The notes: generated by a model from the sequence alone, not told the origin. Counted from the stretch's first letter, positions 10,197-22,104 are shown. The stretch is 64,000 nt of DNA from Pseudomonas tructae (GCF_004214895.1 NZ_CP035952.1:62001-126000); one strand, 5' to 3'. A program made the numbers and translations.

Positions 10197-11588
10197 ATGC
10201 ATAAAGAAACCGAAATCAAACTGCGGGTCAGCCGCGAGACCCTCGCCGCCCTGCGTGAACACCCATTGCTGAACAAGCGCAACAAGTCCGGGTGGCAGAG
10301 CCGCGAACTGCTTAACCAGTACTTCGACACCCCGGAGCGCGACCTGGCCGCGGCCAAGGTCGCCCTGCGCCTGCGTCGTGATGGTGACGTGGTTATCCAG
10401 ACCCTCAAGACCCGCGGCCAGAGCGTTGCCGGCCTGTCCCAGCGTAACGAGCACGAATGGCAGCTGCCCAAGGCCAAACTCGACCTGAAAAAGCTCGACG
10501 ACACCTGCTGGCCGGCCGAACTCGCCGAGGTCGACAAAAAGACCATCAAAGCCCTGTTCACCACCGATTTCACCCGCGAATACGCAGAAATCGCCTGGGG
10601 TCGTGGCAAAGCCAAGGTGGTGATCGAGGCCGCGCTGGACCTGGGCACGGTTGTCGCGGGCAAGCAGAAGGAAGCCATCTGCGAGCTGGAGCTGGAACTG
10701 CGTGAAGGCGCCCCTGAAGCGCTGCTGGAACTGGCCGCCGAGCTGTCTGCCAGCCTGCCGCTGTTCCCCTGCGATATCAGCAAGGCCGAGCGCGGCTACC
10801 GCCTGCTCGACCCGGCCAGCTATGCATTGAGCCTGCCGGCCGCTCAACTGAGCGCCGAGATGCCACTGGACGAGGCTTTCGCCGCCCTGGCCCTGCAACT
10901 GCTTGGCGCCAGCCAGCGCTTGGCCGAACAGTACCATTTCACCGGCCACTGGCGCCTGCTGCAGGATTGGGTTCAGGCCCTGGCAGAGCTGCGTGCCCTG
11001 CTCAGCAGCCTGGGCCAGGCCGCACCGCGCCCGACTACCGCTACCCTGCGCAGCAGCCTCGACGCCCTGCTCGAAGATTGGCGCCCATTGGTATTGGCCG
11101 GTAACGACGACGAAGACGTTCGCCGTGCCGCACCTGAACAGTTCGCCGAAGAGCTGCTGGACACTCGCTGGGGTCAGTTCTCCCTGGAAGCGTCGCGCTG
11201 GCTGCTGGCCCGTGGCTGGACCGTCGAGCGCAACAAGCGTGGCGACCGCCAGGGTGCCGCACAACTGGCCAACTGGCTGAACGTGCTGCTGGCCGACGAA
11301 GCCAAGGCCTTGAACCTGCCACTGTATCATCGCCAGCCCGAAGACCTGGCCGAACAGCTGCCGCGCATCGAGCGCCTGCTGGCCTGGCTGCACCATGCCC
11401 GTCAGGTGCTGGAGAGCCCCGACCTGGACCGTCTGTTCGGCGAGCTGAACAAGCTGCAGGAACTTGCCAACCTGCCAATCAGCGACGAAGTAGAAGCCGA
11501 CGTACGTACCGAGGTCCTTGAAGCCCGTGCTCAACAGGCCATGGCCGTGTTCCAGAGCCGCGGCTGGAAGCACCTGCTGCGCAAGTAA
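10197..11588 (+). CDS. ygiF: CYTH and CHAD domain protein, probable inorganic triphosphatase
   Basis: 463 residues. The N-terminal CYTH domain (about 1-200) opens with the ExExK signature (E4-T-E6-I-K8) and has paired basic/acidic strands (ALRLRRDGD, QTLKTRG, CELELELREG), which form the tunnel that hydrolyses triphosphate. The C-terminal part (about 215-463) is a helical CHAD domain, a histidine-rich or basic module linked to polyphosphate binding. E. coli YgiF has the same two-domain plan. The ATG at MHKETEIKL is chosen because the domain starts at once; the longer frame from 9015 is antisense to argE. It is divergent from argE (126 bases) and its stop lies three bases from that of the Lrp-type gene. 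ppk and ppx lie far downstream. Confidence 0.85.
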   Translation: MHKETEIKLRVSRETLAALREHPLLNKRNKSGWQSRELLNQYFDTPERDLAAAKVALRLRRDGDVVIQTLKTRGQSVAGLSQRNEHEWQLPKAKLDLKKLDDTCWPAELAEVDKKTIKALFTTDFTREYAEIAWGRGKAKVVIEAALDLGTVVAGKQKEAICELELELREGAPEALLELAAELSASLPLFPCDISKAERGYRLLDPASYALSLPAAQLSAEMPLDEAFAALALQLLGASQRLAEQYHFTGHWRLLQDWVQALAELRALLSSLGQAAPRPTTATLRSSLDALLEDWRPLVLAGNDDEDVRRAAPEQFAEELLDTRWGQFSLEASRWLLARGWTVERNKRGDRQGAAQLANWLNVLLADEAKALNLPLYHRQPEDLAEQLPRIERLLAWLHHARQVLESPDLDRLFGELNKLQELANLPISDEVEADVRTEVLEARAQQAMAVFQSRGWKHLLRK

Positions 11589-11591
11589 GGC

Positions 11592-12062
11592 TCAGGGCAG
11601 CACCGGCAGACTCGTCGTGGACTTGATTTCAGACAAGGCCACGGTCGAGTTGACCTCCTGGATCCCCGGCACCATCGACAGCTTTTCGAAGAAGAAACGT
11701 TCGTAGGCTTCGATGTCCGGGGTGACAATGCGCAACAGAAAGTCCACTGCGCCCATCAACACATAGCATTCCAGTACTTCCGGAAAACCGCGGATCGCCT
11801 CGGTGAACTCGGTGAAGTTGGAGCGTCCGTGGGCATTGAGTTTGACCTCGGCGAAAATCTGCGTGTTCAGGCCAATCTTCTTGCGGTCGAGCAGGGTCAC
11901 CTGGGCGCGAATCACCCCCTCTTCTTTCAAGCGCTGTATGCGCCGCCAGCAAGGCGATTGCGACAGGCCCACGCGCTCGGCAATCTGCGCGCTGGAAAGC
12001 GAGGCATCGTCCTGCAACAAGGCCAGGATCCGCCGGTCATAGGCGTCCAGTTCGCTGTGCAT
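11592..12062 (-). CDS. Lrp/AsnC family transcriptional regulator
   Basis: 156-residue feast/famine regulator. The N-terminal winged helix-turn-helix spans about 5-55 (DRRILALLQDD, SAQIAERVGLSQSPCWRRIQRL), and a RAM ligand/assembly domain follows (about 65-145: TQIFAEVKLNAH, VLECYVLMGAVDFLLRIV). GGAGAAATATTC precedes the ATG. It is divergent from a small ACT-like gene 126 bases away, a usual arrangement for a local Lrp regulator and its target. The ligand is unknown; amino acids are typical for the family. Confidence 0.9.
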   Translation of the reverse strand: MHSELDAYDRRILALLQDDASLSSAQIAERVGLSQSPCWRRIQRLKEEGVIRAQVTLLDRKKIGLNTQIFAEVKLNAHGRSNFTEFTEAIRGFPEVLECYVLMGAVDFLLRIVTPDIEAYERFFFEKLSMVPGIQEVNSTVALSEIKSTTSLPVLP

Positions 12063-12162
12063 GAATATTTCTCCAAAACGAACAACTGCAAATTAATCTA
12101 TTCAATTCATGGCGATTTCCAAACGATCATAGAGAAGAAATACCCCGGCCTGCATGTAAAAA

Positions 12163-12185
12163 TTTCTCCACTTTCTTCGGAGAAA
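12163..12185 (+). promoter_or_regulatory. Hairpin covering the ribosome-binding site of the ACT-like gene
   Basis: TTTCTCC and GGAGAAA, seven-base perfect arms, are separated by nine bases. The right arm contains the GGAG ribosome-binding site, and the ATG follows four bases after it. Folding of the transcript would hide the site from ribosomes. A further TTTCTCC copy lies near the Lrp start (about 12066), so the motif might also, or instead, be part of protein-binding sites. Confidence 0.4.
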
Positions 12186-12188
12186 CCC

Positions 12189-12509
12189 ATGAGCGCACTT
12201 CAACGGCTCGACAGCCCTCTCATGCCCTTGCGCAACGATGTCTGGGCAGCCAACAACGCCCATAGCGATGTCCGCTATCAACTGCAGGTAGAAGCCGAGC
12301 CCGACAGCCTGTGCCGGGTGCTCAACCTGTTTGCCTTGCAGTTCCTGGTGCCGCATCGGGTCAACGTCGAGCAACACGATGACCTGCTCAACATCGAGAT
12401 CGGCATCAGCGGCCTGAGCTGGCACCGCGCCGAGCTGATTGCACAAAAAATGCGCAATCTGATCTGCGTCACCGAGGTGCGCTTGAGCGAGATCGGAAAA
12501 GCCTGGTAA
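12189..12509 (+). CDS. Small ACT-domain-like protein divergent from an Lrp regulator
   Basis: 106 residues with a predicted beta-alpha-beta pattern (RYQLQVEAEPDSLCRVLNLF, then LLNIEIGISGL, then AELIAQKMRNL and VTEVRLSEIG) that looks like an ACT/IlvM-type small-ligand domain. It has no enzyme domain and no signal peptide. GGAG lies seven bases before the ATG, inside a predicted hairpin. Its position opposite an Lrp-type gene suggests regulation by that protein and possibly amino-acid sensing. No family name is certain; the fold is my inference from the pattern. Confidence 0.65.
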   Translation: MSALQRLDSPLMPLRNDVWAANNAHSDVRYQLQVEAEPDSLCRVLNLFALQFLVPHRVNVEQHDDLLNIEIGISGLSWHRAELIAQKMRNLICVTEVRLSEIGKAW

Positions 12510-12594
12510 CCCTTGTTCACCCGCAAGGCTTTGGCCTACGGCTAACCTTGTCCAGGCCATCACTGTCGGTGGCGCGGCAAGGAAGCCTGCACTC

Positions 12595-14262
12595 ATGCAC
12601 ACCCCCGGCGAAGATCGCTGGCTTGACCTCGACACCCTGCTTGGTGAACTGGTAGCCGATCAACTCATCAGTCCGATTGATCGCGCCAGCTTCCCGCCCG
12701 TGCAGAGCGACCAGCATCCACTGGAATGGATTGCCAGCCAGCAGCTAGCTGAGCGTCTCGACCTGAACTCCCTGTGCCAATGGCTGGCCAGGCGCTCGGG
12801 CCAGCCCTACCTGCATATCGACCCCCTGGAAACCGACCTTGCCCGGCTCACCGGTCTGATGTCCGCAGGTTTCGCCCGGTGCCACGGCATTCTTGCGGTG
12901 GCTGCCGATGCCCACAGCGTCACCGTAGCCAGCGCACAACCCTATGTATGCGCCTGGGAAGCGGACCTGGCCCAAGTGCTGCAGCGGCCGATCAAACGCG
13001 TGCTGGCAAGCCCGGTACAGATCCGCCAGCTCAGCCAGGCGTTCTTCCAGGTCGCACAATCGGTCAGCGGCGCCAGCCTGCAACAGTTAACGCCAACGGC
13101 TGCGAACAATCTCGAACAGTTGCTTGAACTTGGCGCTCGCGGCTCTGAAGCACAAGCCAACGACGCGCATATCGTCAGTATCGTCGACTGGCTGTTGCAG
13201 TACGCCTTCGAGCAGCGCGCCAGCGATATCCACCTTGAACCCCGGCGCGATCAGGGTCAGCTGCGCTTTCGCATCGATGGCGTACTGCATCCGGTCTACC
13301 AGTTCCCGGCACCCGTGACGTTGGCGGTGGTCAGCCGCCTGAAAAGCCTGGGGCGCATGAATGTCGCTGAAAAGCGCCGCCCTCAGGACGGGCGGATCAA
13401 GACCCGCTTACCGGGCGGAGCAGAGGTCGAGCTGCGGTTGTCGACCCTGCCCACCACCTTCGGCGAGAAGCTGGTGCTGCGTGTCTTCGACCCACAGTTG
13501 CTGCAACAGGACTTCGCTCAACTGGGCCTCGATGGCGACGACCTCACGCGTTGGTTAGCCATGCTTGACCATCGCCACGGCATCATCCTGGTCACCGGCC
13601 CCACCGGCTCGGGCAAGACCAGCACCCTCTATGCCAGCCTCAAGCACCTGGCCACCGCGCAAATCAACCTGTGTACCGTCGAAGATCCGATCGAGATGGT
13701 TGAGCCGGGCTTCAACCAATTGCAGGTGCAACCAGCCATCGACCTGGACTTTGCCGCCGGCACCCGCGCCCTCCTGCGCCAGGACCCGGATGTGATCATG
13801 ATCGGCGAGATACGCGACCTGGAAACCGCTCAAGTAGCGATCCAGGCCGCCCTTACCGGGCACCTGGTGCTCTCGACTTTGCACACCAACGATGCCTGCG
13901 GCGCCGTGACCCGCTTGCTGGAGCTGGGCATCGCACCCTACCTGCTCAAGGCCAGCTTGATCGGGGTCATGGCCCAGCGCCTGGTGCGCACCCTGTGCAA
14001 GCACTGCAAGGGGTCGCAGCCGAGTGATCAGCCGGCAGGGTGCCGAGAATGCCGGCAGACCGGGTATCACGGCCGTAGTGCCCTCTTCGAGTTGCTGAGT
14101 GTGGGTGATGCGTTCAGGTCGCGCATCGAACATGACACTGACCTGCCGAGCCTGCGCCAGCTGGCACTCGATGAAGGGATGAAGAGCCTCAAGCAAAGTG
14201 GCCTGGATAAAGTCGAAACAGGACAGACGAGCATGGCGGAAGTGCTTCGTGTCACGGCCTGA
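12595..14262 (+). CDS. Orphan GspE/PilB-type secretion ATPase
   Basis: 555 residues, a type II secretion/type IV pilus assembly ATPase. An N-terminal domain (about 1-165) resembles the GspE N1/N2 region. The C-terminal motor has SDIHLEPRRD (Arg/His finger region, about 205), the Walker A loop TGPTGSGKTSTLY (about 331-343), the Asp box TVEDPIE, Walker B DPDVIMIGEIRD, the His box LSTLHTNDA, and a CxxC-11-CxxC zinc motif (CKHC, CREC), shorter between the pairs than usual. Around it there is no secretin, pseudopilin or GspF gene: its neighbours are regulatory or unknown. It may serve a machine encoded elsewhere. AAGGAAG lies upstream of the ATG. Confidence 0.85.
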   Translation: MHTPGEDRWLDLDTLLGELVADQLISPIDRASFPPVQSDQHPLEWIASQQLAERLDLNSLCQWLARRSGQPYLHIDPLETDLARLTGLMSAGFARCHGILAVAADAHSVTVASAQPYVCAWEADLAQVLQRPIKRVLASPVQIRQLSQAFFQVAQSVSGASLQQLTPTAANNLEQLLELGARGSEAQANDAHIVSIVDWLLQYAFEQRASDIHLEPRRDQGQLRFRIDGVLHPVYQFPAPVTLAVVSRLKSLGRMNVAEKRRPQDGRIKTRLPGGAEVELRLSTLPTTFGEKLVLRVFDPQLLQQDFAQLGLDGDDLTRWLAMLDHRHGIILVTGPTGSGKTSTLYASLKHLATAQINLCTVEDPIEMVEPGFNQLQVQPAIDLDFAAGTRALLRQDPDVIMIGEIRDLETAQVAIQAALTGHLVLSTLHTNDACGAVTRLLELGIAPYLLKASLIGVMAQRLVRTLCKHCKGSQPSDQPAGCRECRQTGYHGRSALFELLSVGDAFRSRIEHDTDLPSLRQLALDEGMKSLKQSGLDKVETGQTSMAEVLRVTA

Positions 14263-14353
14263 AACGCTCGCCAAACCTTTTACCAGGCCAGGGAACTAGA
14301 ATCGCGTAAACCCGATCAAAGCCCCCAGTTCACCTACGTTGGAGTCACCCCGA

Positions 14354-14668
14354 ATGCGCTTCAAACTTGCAGCCGCAACCCTTGCCCTGCTCTCCCTGCC
14401 GGTTGGATCTGCCATGGCCGATACCTTCTGGCGCAACGTCATCTCGTCCGGCGCCACCACCGCGTCCTCTTACCTGACCTCCAAGGATCACAAACTGGTC
14501 GTGGCTGCCCAGGATGATGCCGGCAGCTTTGTCGCCAGTGAAGGCGCGATTCGCGGCCCGTACCTGGAAGCGGCAATGCACAAAGTCCGCGCCGACAACC
14601 CGGGTTTGAACGTCAGCGATATGGAACTGGCCAATGCAATCCTGGCCAAGAATGCGGTAGCTGAGTAA
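14354..14668 (+). CDS. DUF2388 domain-containing exported protein
   Basis: 104-residue secreted protein with a signal peptide (MRFKLAAATLALLSLPVGSA, cut near AMA-DT) and a mature part of about 80 residues (SSGATTASSYLTS, KLVVAAQDDAGSFVASEG, RGPYLEAAMHKVR). DUF2388 proteins are small, periplasmic and mostly limited to Pseudomonas; their function is unknown. GGAG lies nine bases before the ATG. No partner gene is evident; a perfect REP hairpin follows the stop codon. Confidence 0.8.
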   Translation: MRFKLAAATLALLSLPVGSAMADTFWRNVISSGATTASSYLTSKDHKLVVAAQDDAGSFVASEGAIRGPYLEAAMHKVRADNPGLNVSDMELANAILAKNAVAE

Positions 14669-14681
14669 CAAACCTCAAAAG

Positions 14682-14737
14682 CATCGCGGGTCAAGCCCGC
14701 TCCTACAAACCTGTAGGAGCGGGCTTGACCCGCGATG
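14682..14737. repeat. REP inverted pair between DUF2388 gene and gcvP
   Basis: A perfect 26-base inverted repeat with a four-base loop, built of two facing REP copies with the variant core GCGGGTCAAGCCCGCTCC. It lies between convergent genes and probably works as a bidirectional barrier for transcription. Confidence 0.92.
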
Positions 14738-14748
14738 TGCCATACCGC

Positions 14749-17622
<2,874 letters not shown>

Positions 17623-17701
17623 AGCGGCTCTCTCTTCCTCGACCAAGCCTCGAGCGCTCGAGGCATATTGAGTCTAGGAAGAGATTGCCGCCTGCGTGAA
17701 A

Positions 17702-18085
17702 CTATTCGCCGATGGCGGCTTGGTAGCCGGCGGCGTCGAGCAGTTTGTCCAGCTCGGCCTTGTCGCTTGGCTTGAGCTTGAAGATCCAGCTCTCGTACGG
17801 CTCTTCGTTCAGTTGCTCAGGGCTGTCGGCCAGCTCCTCATTGACGGCAATCACTTCACCGCTGACCGGTGCGTAGATATCCGATGCGGCCTTCACCGAC
17901 TCGACCACACCCGCAGCATCGCCAGCGGCAAAAACCTTGCCGACTTCCGCCAGCTCGACGAACACCACGTCACCCAGGGCTTGCTGAGCGTGGTCGCTGA
18001 TCCCGACAGTCACAGTGCCATCGGCTTCGAGCCGGGCCCATTCGTGGCTTTCGGCAAAACGCAGGTCGGCGGGGATATTACTCAT
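17702..18085 (-). CDS. gcvH: Glycine cleavage system H protein
   Basis: 127-residue lipoyl carrier that shuttles the aminomethyl group among the P, T and L proteins. The lipoylated lysine is K65 in [14 protein letters not shown]. The N-terminal sequence [12 protein letters not shown] is typical of the family. It lies 48 bases after gcvT and 79 bases before gcvP on the same strand, so all three are probably co-transcribed. The L protein is not in this window. Confidence 0.96.
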   Translation of the reverse strand: MSNIPADLRFAESHEWARLEADGTVTVGISDHAQQALGDVVFVELAEVGKVFAAGDAAGVVESVKAASDIYAPVSGEVIAVNEELADSPEQLNEEPYESWIFKLKPSDKAELDKLLDAAGYQAAIGE

Positions 18086-18133
18086 AATTGTTGTCCTCGA
18101 TTGGCTCAGCGGTTTGGCCCGCCAGAAATAGGT

Positions 18134-19216
18134 TCAGATCAGGATCTTGCCATGGCGCACGAAGGTCGGCTTGACCACCCGCACCGGGTACCACTTGCCG
18201 CGAATCTCCACCTCGGCACGATCGGCGGTAGCCATCGGCACCCGCGCCAGCGCAATGGATTTGCTCAGCGTAGGAGAGAAACTACCACTGGTGATCTCAC
18301 CTTCGCCAATCCCGGCGACACGGACCACCTGATGGGCGCGTAAAACCCCGCGTTCTTCGAGCACCAGGCCGACCAGTTTCTGCTCAACACCGTGCTCGAT
18401 TTCACCCAACAAGCCTTGGCGCCCCATGAAATCGCGCCCTGCCGGCTCCCAGGCGACGCTCCAGCCCAGGTTCGAGGTCAGCGGTGTGTGGTCTTCGTCG
18501 ATGTCCTGGCCATACAGGTTCATCCCCGCTTCCAGGCGCAAGGTATCACGCGCACCAAGACCGCTGGGTGCAATACCGGCGCCGACCAGGTCGTTGAAGA
18601 ACGCCGGGGCCTGCATTGCCGGGAAGATGATTTCCAGGCCATCCTCACCGGTGTAACCGGTGCGGGCGATAAACCAGTCACCGTCGGCCAGGCCTTCGAA
18701 GGGTTTGAGTTCACGGATCAGCGCGGCGCGTGCGGCGCTCACCAACTCCGCGACCTTTTCTCGCGCATGCGGGCCCTGGATAGCGAGAATGGCCAACTCC
18801 GGGCGCTCGTTCAGCTCGACTTCGAAACCGATCATGCGCGCCTGCAACCAGGCCAGGTCCTTGTCGCGGGTCGAAGCGTTGACCACCAGACGGTAACCGT
18901 CTTCGCAACGGTAGACGATCATGTCGTCGATCACCCCGCCCTGCTCGTTGAGCATGGTGCTGTACAGAGCCTTGCCGGTGGCATGCAGGCGATCTACATC
19001 ATTGGCCAGCACCTGCTGCAGCCAGACGCCAGCCTGAGCACCGCGGATATCGATCACGGTCATATGGGATACATCGAAGACCCCGCAGGCCTGGCGCACC
19101 TGATGGTGTTCCTCGACCTGCGAGCCATAATGCAGGGGCATATCCCAACCGCCAAAATCGACCATCTTGGCGCCGAGGGCCAAGTGCTGGTCATACAGAG
19201 GCGTACGCTGTCCCAT
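18134..19216 (-). CDS. gcvT: Aminomethyltransferase (glycine cleavage T protein)
   Basis: 360-residue tetrahydrofolate-dependent T protein: it takes the aminomethyl group from H protein and gives 5,10-methylene-THF and ammonia. Landmarks are KMVDFGGWDMPLHYGS, ACGVFDVSHM (with the catalytic-region Asp), RTGYTGEDGLEI and the C-terminal barrel with GEITSGSFSPTL and the ending VRHGKI. AAGGAG lies seven bases before the ATG. It is first in the gcvTHP unit. No glycine riboswitch fits in the 121 bases upstream. Confidence 0.95.
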   Translation of the reverse strand: MGQRTPLYDQHLALGAKMVDFGGWDMPLHYGSQVEEHHQVRQACGVFDVSHMTVIDIRGAQAGVWLQQVLANDVDRLHATGKALYSTMLNEQGGVIDDMIVYRCEDGYRLVVNASTRDKDLAWLQARMIGFEVELNERPELAILAIQGPHAREKVAELVSAARAALIRELKPFEGLADGDWFIARTGYTGEDGLEIIFPAMQAPAFFNDLVGAGIAPSGLGARDTLRLEAGMNLYGQDIDEDHTPLTSNLGWSVAWEPAGRDFMGRQGLLGEIEHGVEQKLVGLVLEERGVLRAHQVVRVAGIGEGEITSGSFSPTLSKSIALARVPMATADRAEVEIRGKWYPVRVVKPTFVRHGKILI

Positions 19217-19306
19217 GGGTTTCTCCTTCCGGGCGTGGCGAGGCTACGGCGGCTGGCAGCGATGCAGCTACCCGGTCTGTAGGACCGGCCGCAGCGAATG
19301 CCGCGC

Positions 19307-19312
19307 ATTGTA
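19307..19312 (-). promoter_or_regulatory. Possible -10 element for gcvTHP
   Basis: TACAAT on the leftward strand, about 90 bases before the gcvT start and after the end of the iron-permease gene. No good -35 hexamer is found at 16-18 bases. The gene gap is only 121 bases, so this is the most likely place for a gcvTHP promoter. Confidence 0.35.
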
Positions 19313-19337
19313 GCCGCAAGGACGCAGCCTTACACCC

Positions 19338-20960
19338 TCAGCGCGTTTGACCCGGGTGCCGGGCCGAACGTCGAATCAGGCCGATGACCGGCAACAGGCC
19401 AACCAGCACCAGGGTCAGCGCCGGTAACGAAGCCCGTGCCCACTCACCTTCGCTGGTCATCTCGAACACCCGAACCGCCAGGGTATCCCAGCCGAAGGGG
19501 CGCATCAGCAGGGTTGCCGGCATTTCCTTGAGCACGTCGACAAACACCAGCAGCGCCGCACTCAGGGCACCGGGCACCAGCAAGGGTAGATACACCTTGA
19601 AAAACAATCTTGGGCCACCGACCCCCAGGCTGCGGGAAGCTTCTGGCAAAGACGGCCGAATCCGCTCCAGGCTGTTTTCCAGCGGGCCGTAGGCTACGGC
19701 GATAAAGCGCACCAGGTACGCCAGCAGCAAGGCCGACAGGCTACCGAGCAGCAACGGCTTGCCAGCGCCTCCCAGCCAGTTGGAAAGTGGCACCACCAGT
19801 TGGTTATCGAGGTAGCTGAAGGCAAGCATGATCGACACCGCCAGTACCGAGCCGGGCAAGGCATAACCCAGGTTGGCCAGGCCGACGCCTGCGCGAATCC
19901 CCGAGGTTGGCGCCTGACGCCGGGCGAACGCCAGCACCAGGGCAACACAGACCGTAATCAGCGCTGCCATGCCGCCCAGGTAGAGGGTATGCAGGATCAA
20001 CCCGGCGTAGCGCTCATCGAGGTCGAAACGCCCGCGCTGCCAGAACCACGTCACCAGTTGCAGCATCGGCACCACGAAGGCGCAGGCGAACACCAGCACA
20101 CACCAGCTGCTGGCGGCCAATGCCTTGACGCCACGCAGGTGGTAGAGCGCCTTGCCCCGTGGCCGTTCATTGCTACTGCGCACCGCACCGCGGGCACGCC
20201 GCTCGCCGTACAGCACCAACATCACCGCCAGCAACAGCAGGCTGGCCAGCTGCGCAGCGCTGGAAAGGCTGAAGAAGCCATACCAGGTCTTGTAGATGGC
20301 CGTGGTGAAGGTGTCGAAGTTGAACACCGAGACTGCGCCAAAATCCGCCAGGGTCTCCATCAACGCCAGCGCCACACCCGCACCGATGGCCGGCCGTGCC
20401 ATGGGCATGGCGACCCGCCAGAATGCCTGCAAGGGTGATAGCCCGAGCACCCGTGCAGCCTCCATCAGGCCTTTGCCCTGGGCCAGAAAGGCATTACGCG
20501 CCAACAGGTAGACGTACGGGTAGAACACCAGCACCAGCACGGTGATCACCCCACCGGTGGAACGCACCCGTGGCAAACGCATAGGCCCGAACCACTCGCG
20601 CAGCAAGGTTTGCACTGGCCCGGCGAAATCCAGCAGACCGACGAAGACGAACGCCAATACATAGGCCGGAATCGCGAAGGGCAGCATCAATGCCCAGTCG
20701 AGCCAGCGTCGCCCGGGGAATTCGCACAAGCTGGTGAGCCAGGCCAGGCTCACCCCCAGCACCGTCACTCCGACACCGACACCGAGGATCAGCGTCAGGG
20801 TGTTGCCCAGCAAGCGGCTCATCTGGGTGTCGAGCAGGTGCGACCAGATCTGCATGTCGACCGCCTGCCAGGACAGCAGCAGCACGCTCAGCGGCAGCAG
20901 TACCAGGGCGGCGATGCTGAAGACCAGGGGGTACCAGCGGCGTTGGGCGGGGTGGGCCAA
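19338..20960 (-). CDS. fbpB: Ferric iron ABC transporter permease
   Basis: 540 residues, about 12 hydrophobic segments, built of two tandem binding-protein-dependent permease domains as in FbpB/SfuB. EAA-type loops occur in each half (MEAARVLGLSPLQAFWRVAMP and SLPEASRSLGVGGPRLFFKVYLP regions). The start is a TTG (giving MAHPAQRRWYPLV), since an in-frame TAG lies just upstream and no earlier start exists. It follows the substrate-binding protein gene with a REP pair between. No ATPase gene is present here; it must be elsewhere. Iron as substrate is inferred from the binding protein. Confidence 0.87.
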   Translation of the reverse strand: MAHPAQRRWYPLVFSIAALVLLPLSVLLLSWQAVDMQIWSHLLDTQMSRLLGNTLTLILGVGVGVTVLGVSLAWLTSLCEFPGRRWLDWALMLPFAIPAYVLAFVFVGLLDFAGPVQTLLREWFGPMRLPRVRSTGGVITVLVLVFYPYVYLLARNAFLAQGKGLMEAARVLGLSPLQAFWRVAMPMARPAIGAGVALALMETLADFGAVSVFNFDTFTTAIYKTWYGFFSLSSAAQLASLLLLAVMLVLYGERRARGAVRSSNERPRGKALYHLRGVKALAASSWCVLVFACAFVVPMLQLVTWFWQRGRFDLDERYAGLILHTLYLGGMAALITVCVALVLAFARRQAPTSGIRAGVGLANLGYALPGSVLAVSIMLAFSYLDNQLVVPLSNWLGGAGKPLLLGSLSALLLAYLVRFIAVAYGPLENSLERIRPSLPEASRSLGVGGPRLFFKVYLPLLVPGALSAALLVFVDVLKEMPATLLMRPFGWDTLAVRVFEMTSEGEWARASLPALTLVLVGLLPVIGLIRRSARHPGQTR

Positions 20961-20992
20961 GGGGATGGTTCTCTAGCGGATTCAAAGACGAA

Positions 20993-21044
20993 TCGCGGGG
21001 CAAGCCCGCTCCCACAGGTTTGTGGGAGCGGGCTTGCCCCGCGA
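20993..21044. repeat. REP inverted pair inside the iron ABC transporter unit
   Basis: A perfect 24-base inverted repeat (arms TCGCGGGGCAAGCCCGCTCC plus CACA) with a four-base loop, lying between the binding-protein gene and the permease gene on the same transcript. It may protect the upstream message and lower permease expression, as intercistronic REPs do elsewhere. Confidence 0.92.
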
Positions 21045-21073
21045 TAGGGCCTCGGAAGGATAAAGCCTGAAGC

Positions 21074-22075
21074 TTAGTTCCAGCCAGCCCGATCCATCAG
21101 GCGAATGGCTTCGGCCTGGCGTTTGCCGGCCACTTCCACAGGAATGCTATCGGCTTTGAAGGTGCCCCAGGCGGCCACTTCTTCCGAAGGTTTCACAGCC
21201 GGGTTGGCCGGGAATTCCTGGTTCACGCCGGCGAAGATCTTCTGCGCCTCGGCGCCGGTCATCCATTCAACCAGCTTCTTCGCCGCCTCAGGATGCGGCG
21301 CATACTTGGTCAGGCCGATACCCGAAAGGTTGACGTGCACGCCACGGTCAGCCTGGTTGGGCCAGAACAGTTTGACCGCCAGCTTGGGGTTTTCCTTGTG
21401 CAGGCGACCGTAGTAGTAGGTGTTGACGATACCGACGTCGCACTGGCCGGCGTTGATCGCCTGCAGCAGCGCCGTGTCATCGGAGAACACGTCGGTGGAC
21501 AGGTTGTTGACCCAGCCCTTGATGATCTCTTCGGTTTTCTTCTCGCCATGGGTTTCGATCAGGGTGGCGGTCAGTGACTGGTTGTAGACCTTCTTCGCGG
21601 TGCGCAGGCACAGGCGACCTTCCCAATTTTTGTCAGCCAGGGCTTCGTAGGTGGTCAGCTCTTCGGGTTTGACCCGCTCGGTGGAGTAGGCGATGGTCCG
21701 CGCGCGCAGGCTCAGGCCGGTCCAGTCGTGGGACGAGGCGCGGTATTGGGCCGGGATGTTCTTGTCGATGACGTCCGACTTGATCGGCTGCAGGATGCCC
21801 ATCTGCTCGGCCTGCCAGAGGTTACCGGCGTCGACGGTGAGCAGCAGGTCGGCGGTGGCGTTCTCGCCCTCGGCCTTGATCCGCTGCATCAGCGGCGCTT
21901 CCTTGTCGGTGATGAACTTGATCTTCACCCCGGTCTCTTTGGTGTAGGCGTCGAATACCGGCTTGATCAGCTCGTCGATCCGCGAGGAATACACCACCAC
22001 CTCGTCCGCCGCCTGGGCGGCTGTGCCGAACAGGGTCAGAGCCAGAGCGGCCAGTACGTGCTTGCGTGGCAACAT
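21074..22075 (-). CDS. fbpA: Periplasmic ferric iron-binding protein
   Basis: 333-residue FbpA/FutA-type binding protein. A signal peptide ([22 protein letters not shown]) precedes the mature start [12 protein letters not shown]. The tyrosine pair that ligates Fe3+ appears in [10 protein letters not shown], and VYSSR and LLLTVDAG are typical of the family. I chose the ATG with GAGG eight bases upstream over one seven codons earlier. It heads a two-gene unit with the permease. A perfect dyad lies 30 bases before it; no convincing Fur box was seen. Confidence 0.87.
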   Translation of the reverse strand: MLPRKHVLAALALTLFGTAAQAADEVVVYSSRIDELIKPVFDAYTKETGVKIKFITDKEAPLMQRIKAEGENATADLLLTVDAGNLWQAEQMGILQPIKSDVIDKNIPAQYRASSHDWTGLSLRARTIAYSTERVKPEELTTYEALADKNWEGRLCLRTAKKVYNQSLTATLIETHGEKKTEEIIKGWVNNLSTDVFSDDTALLQAINAGQCDVGIVNTYYYGRLHKENPKLAVKLFWPNQADRGVHVNLSGIGLTKYAPHPEAAKKLVEWMTGAEAQKIFAGVNQEFPANPAVKPSEEVAAWGTFKADSIPVEVAGKRQAEAIRLMDRAGWN

Positions 22076-22104
22076 GGTGCGGTCCTCGGAAGTCATGAGA
22101 GGCG

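Noticed and set aside
8913..11573. 886-codon leftward open frame spanning argE and the CYTH-CHAD gene
   Set aside because: Only the last 385 codons are ArgE, with a good ribosome-binding site at their start; the rest is antisense to the CYTH-CHAD gene and has no family sequence.
14682..14737. Perfect inverted repeat as an IS end or attachment site
   Set aside because: It is one of five REP pairs with the same core in this window, with no transposase or target duplication.
19217..19337. Glycine riboswitch upstream of gcvT
   Set aside because: The gap is 121 bases and shows no two-aptamer or single-aptamer glycine motif; only a weak -10 was found.
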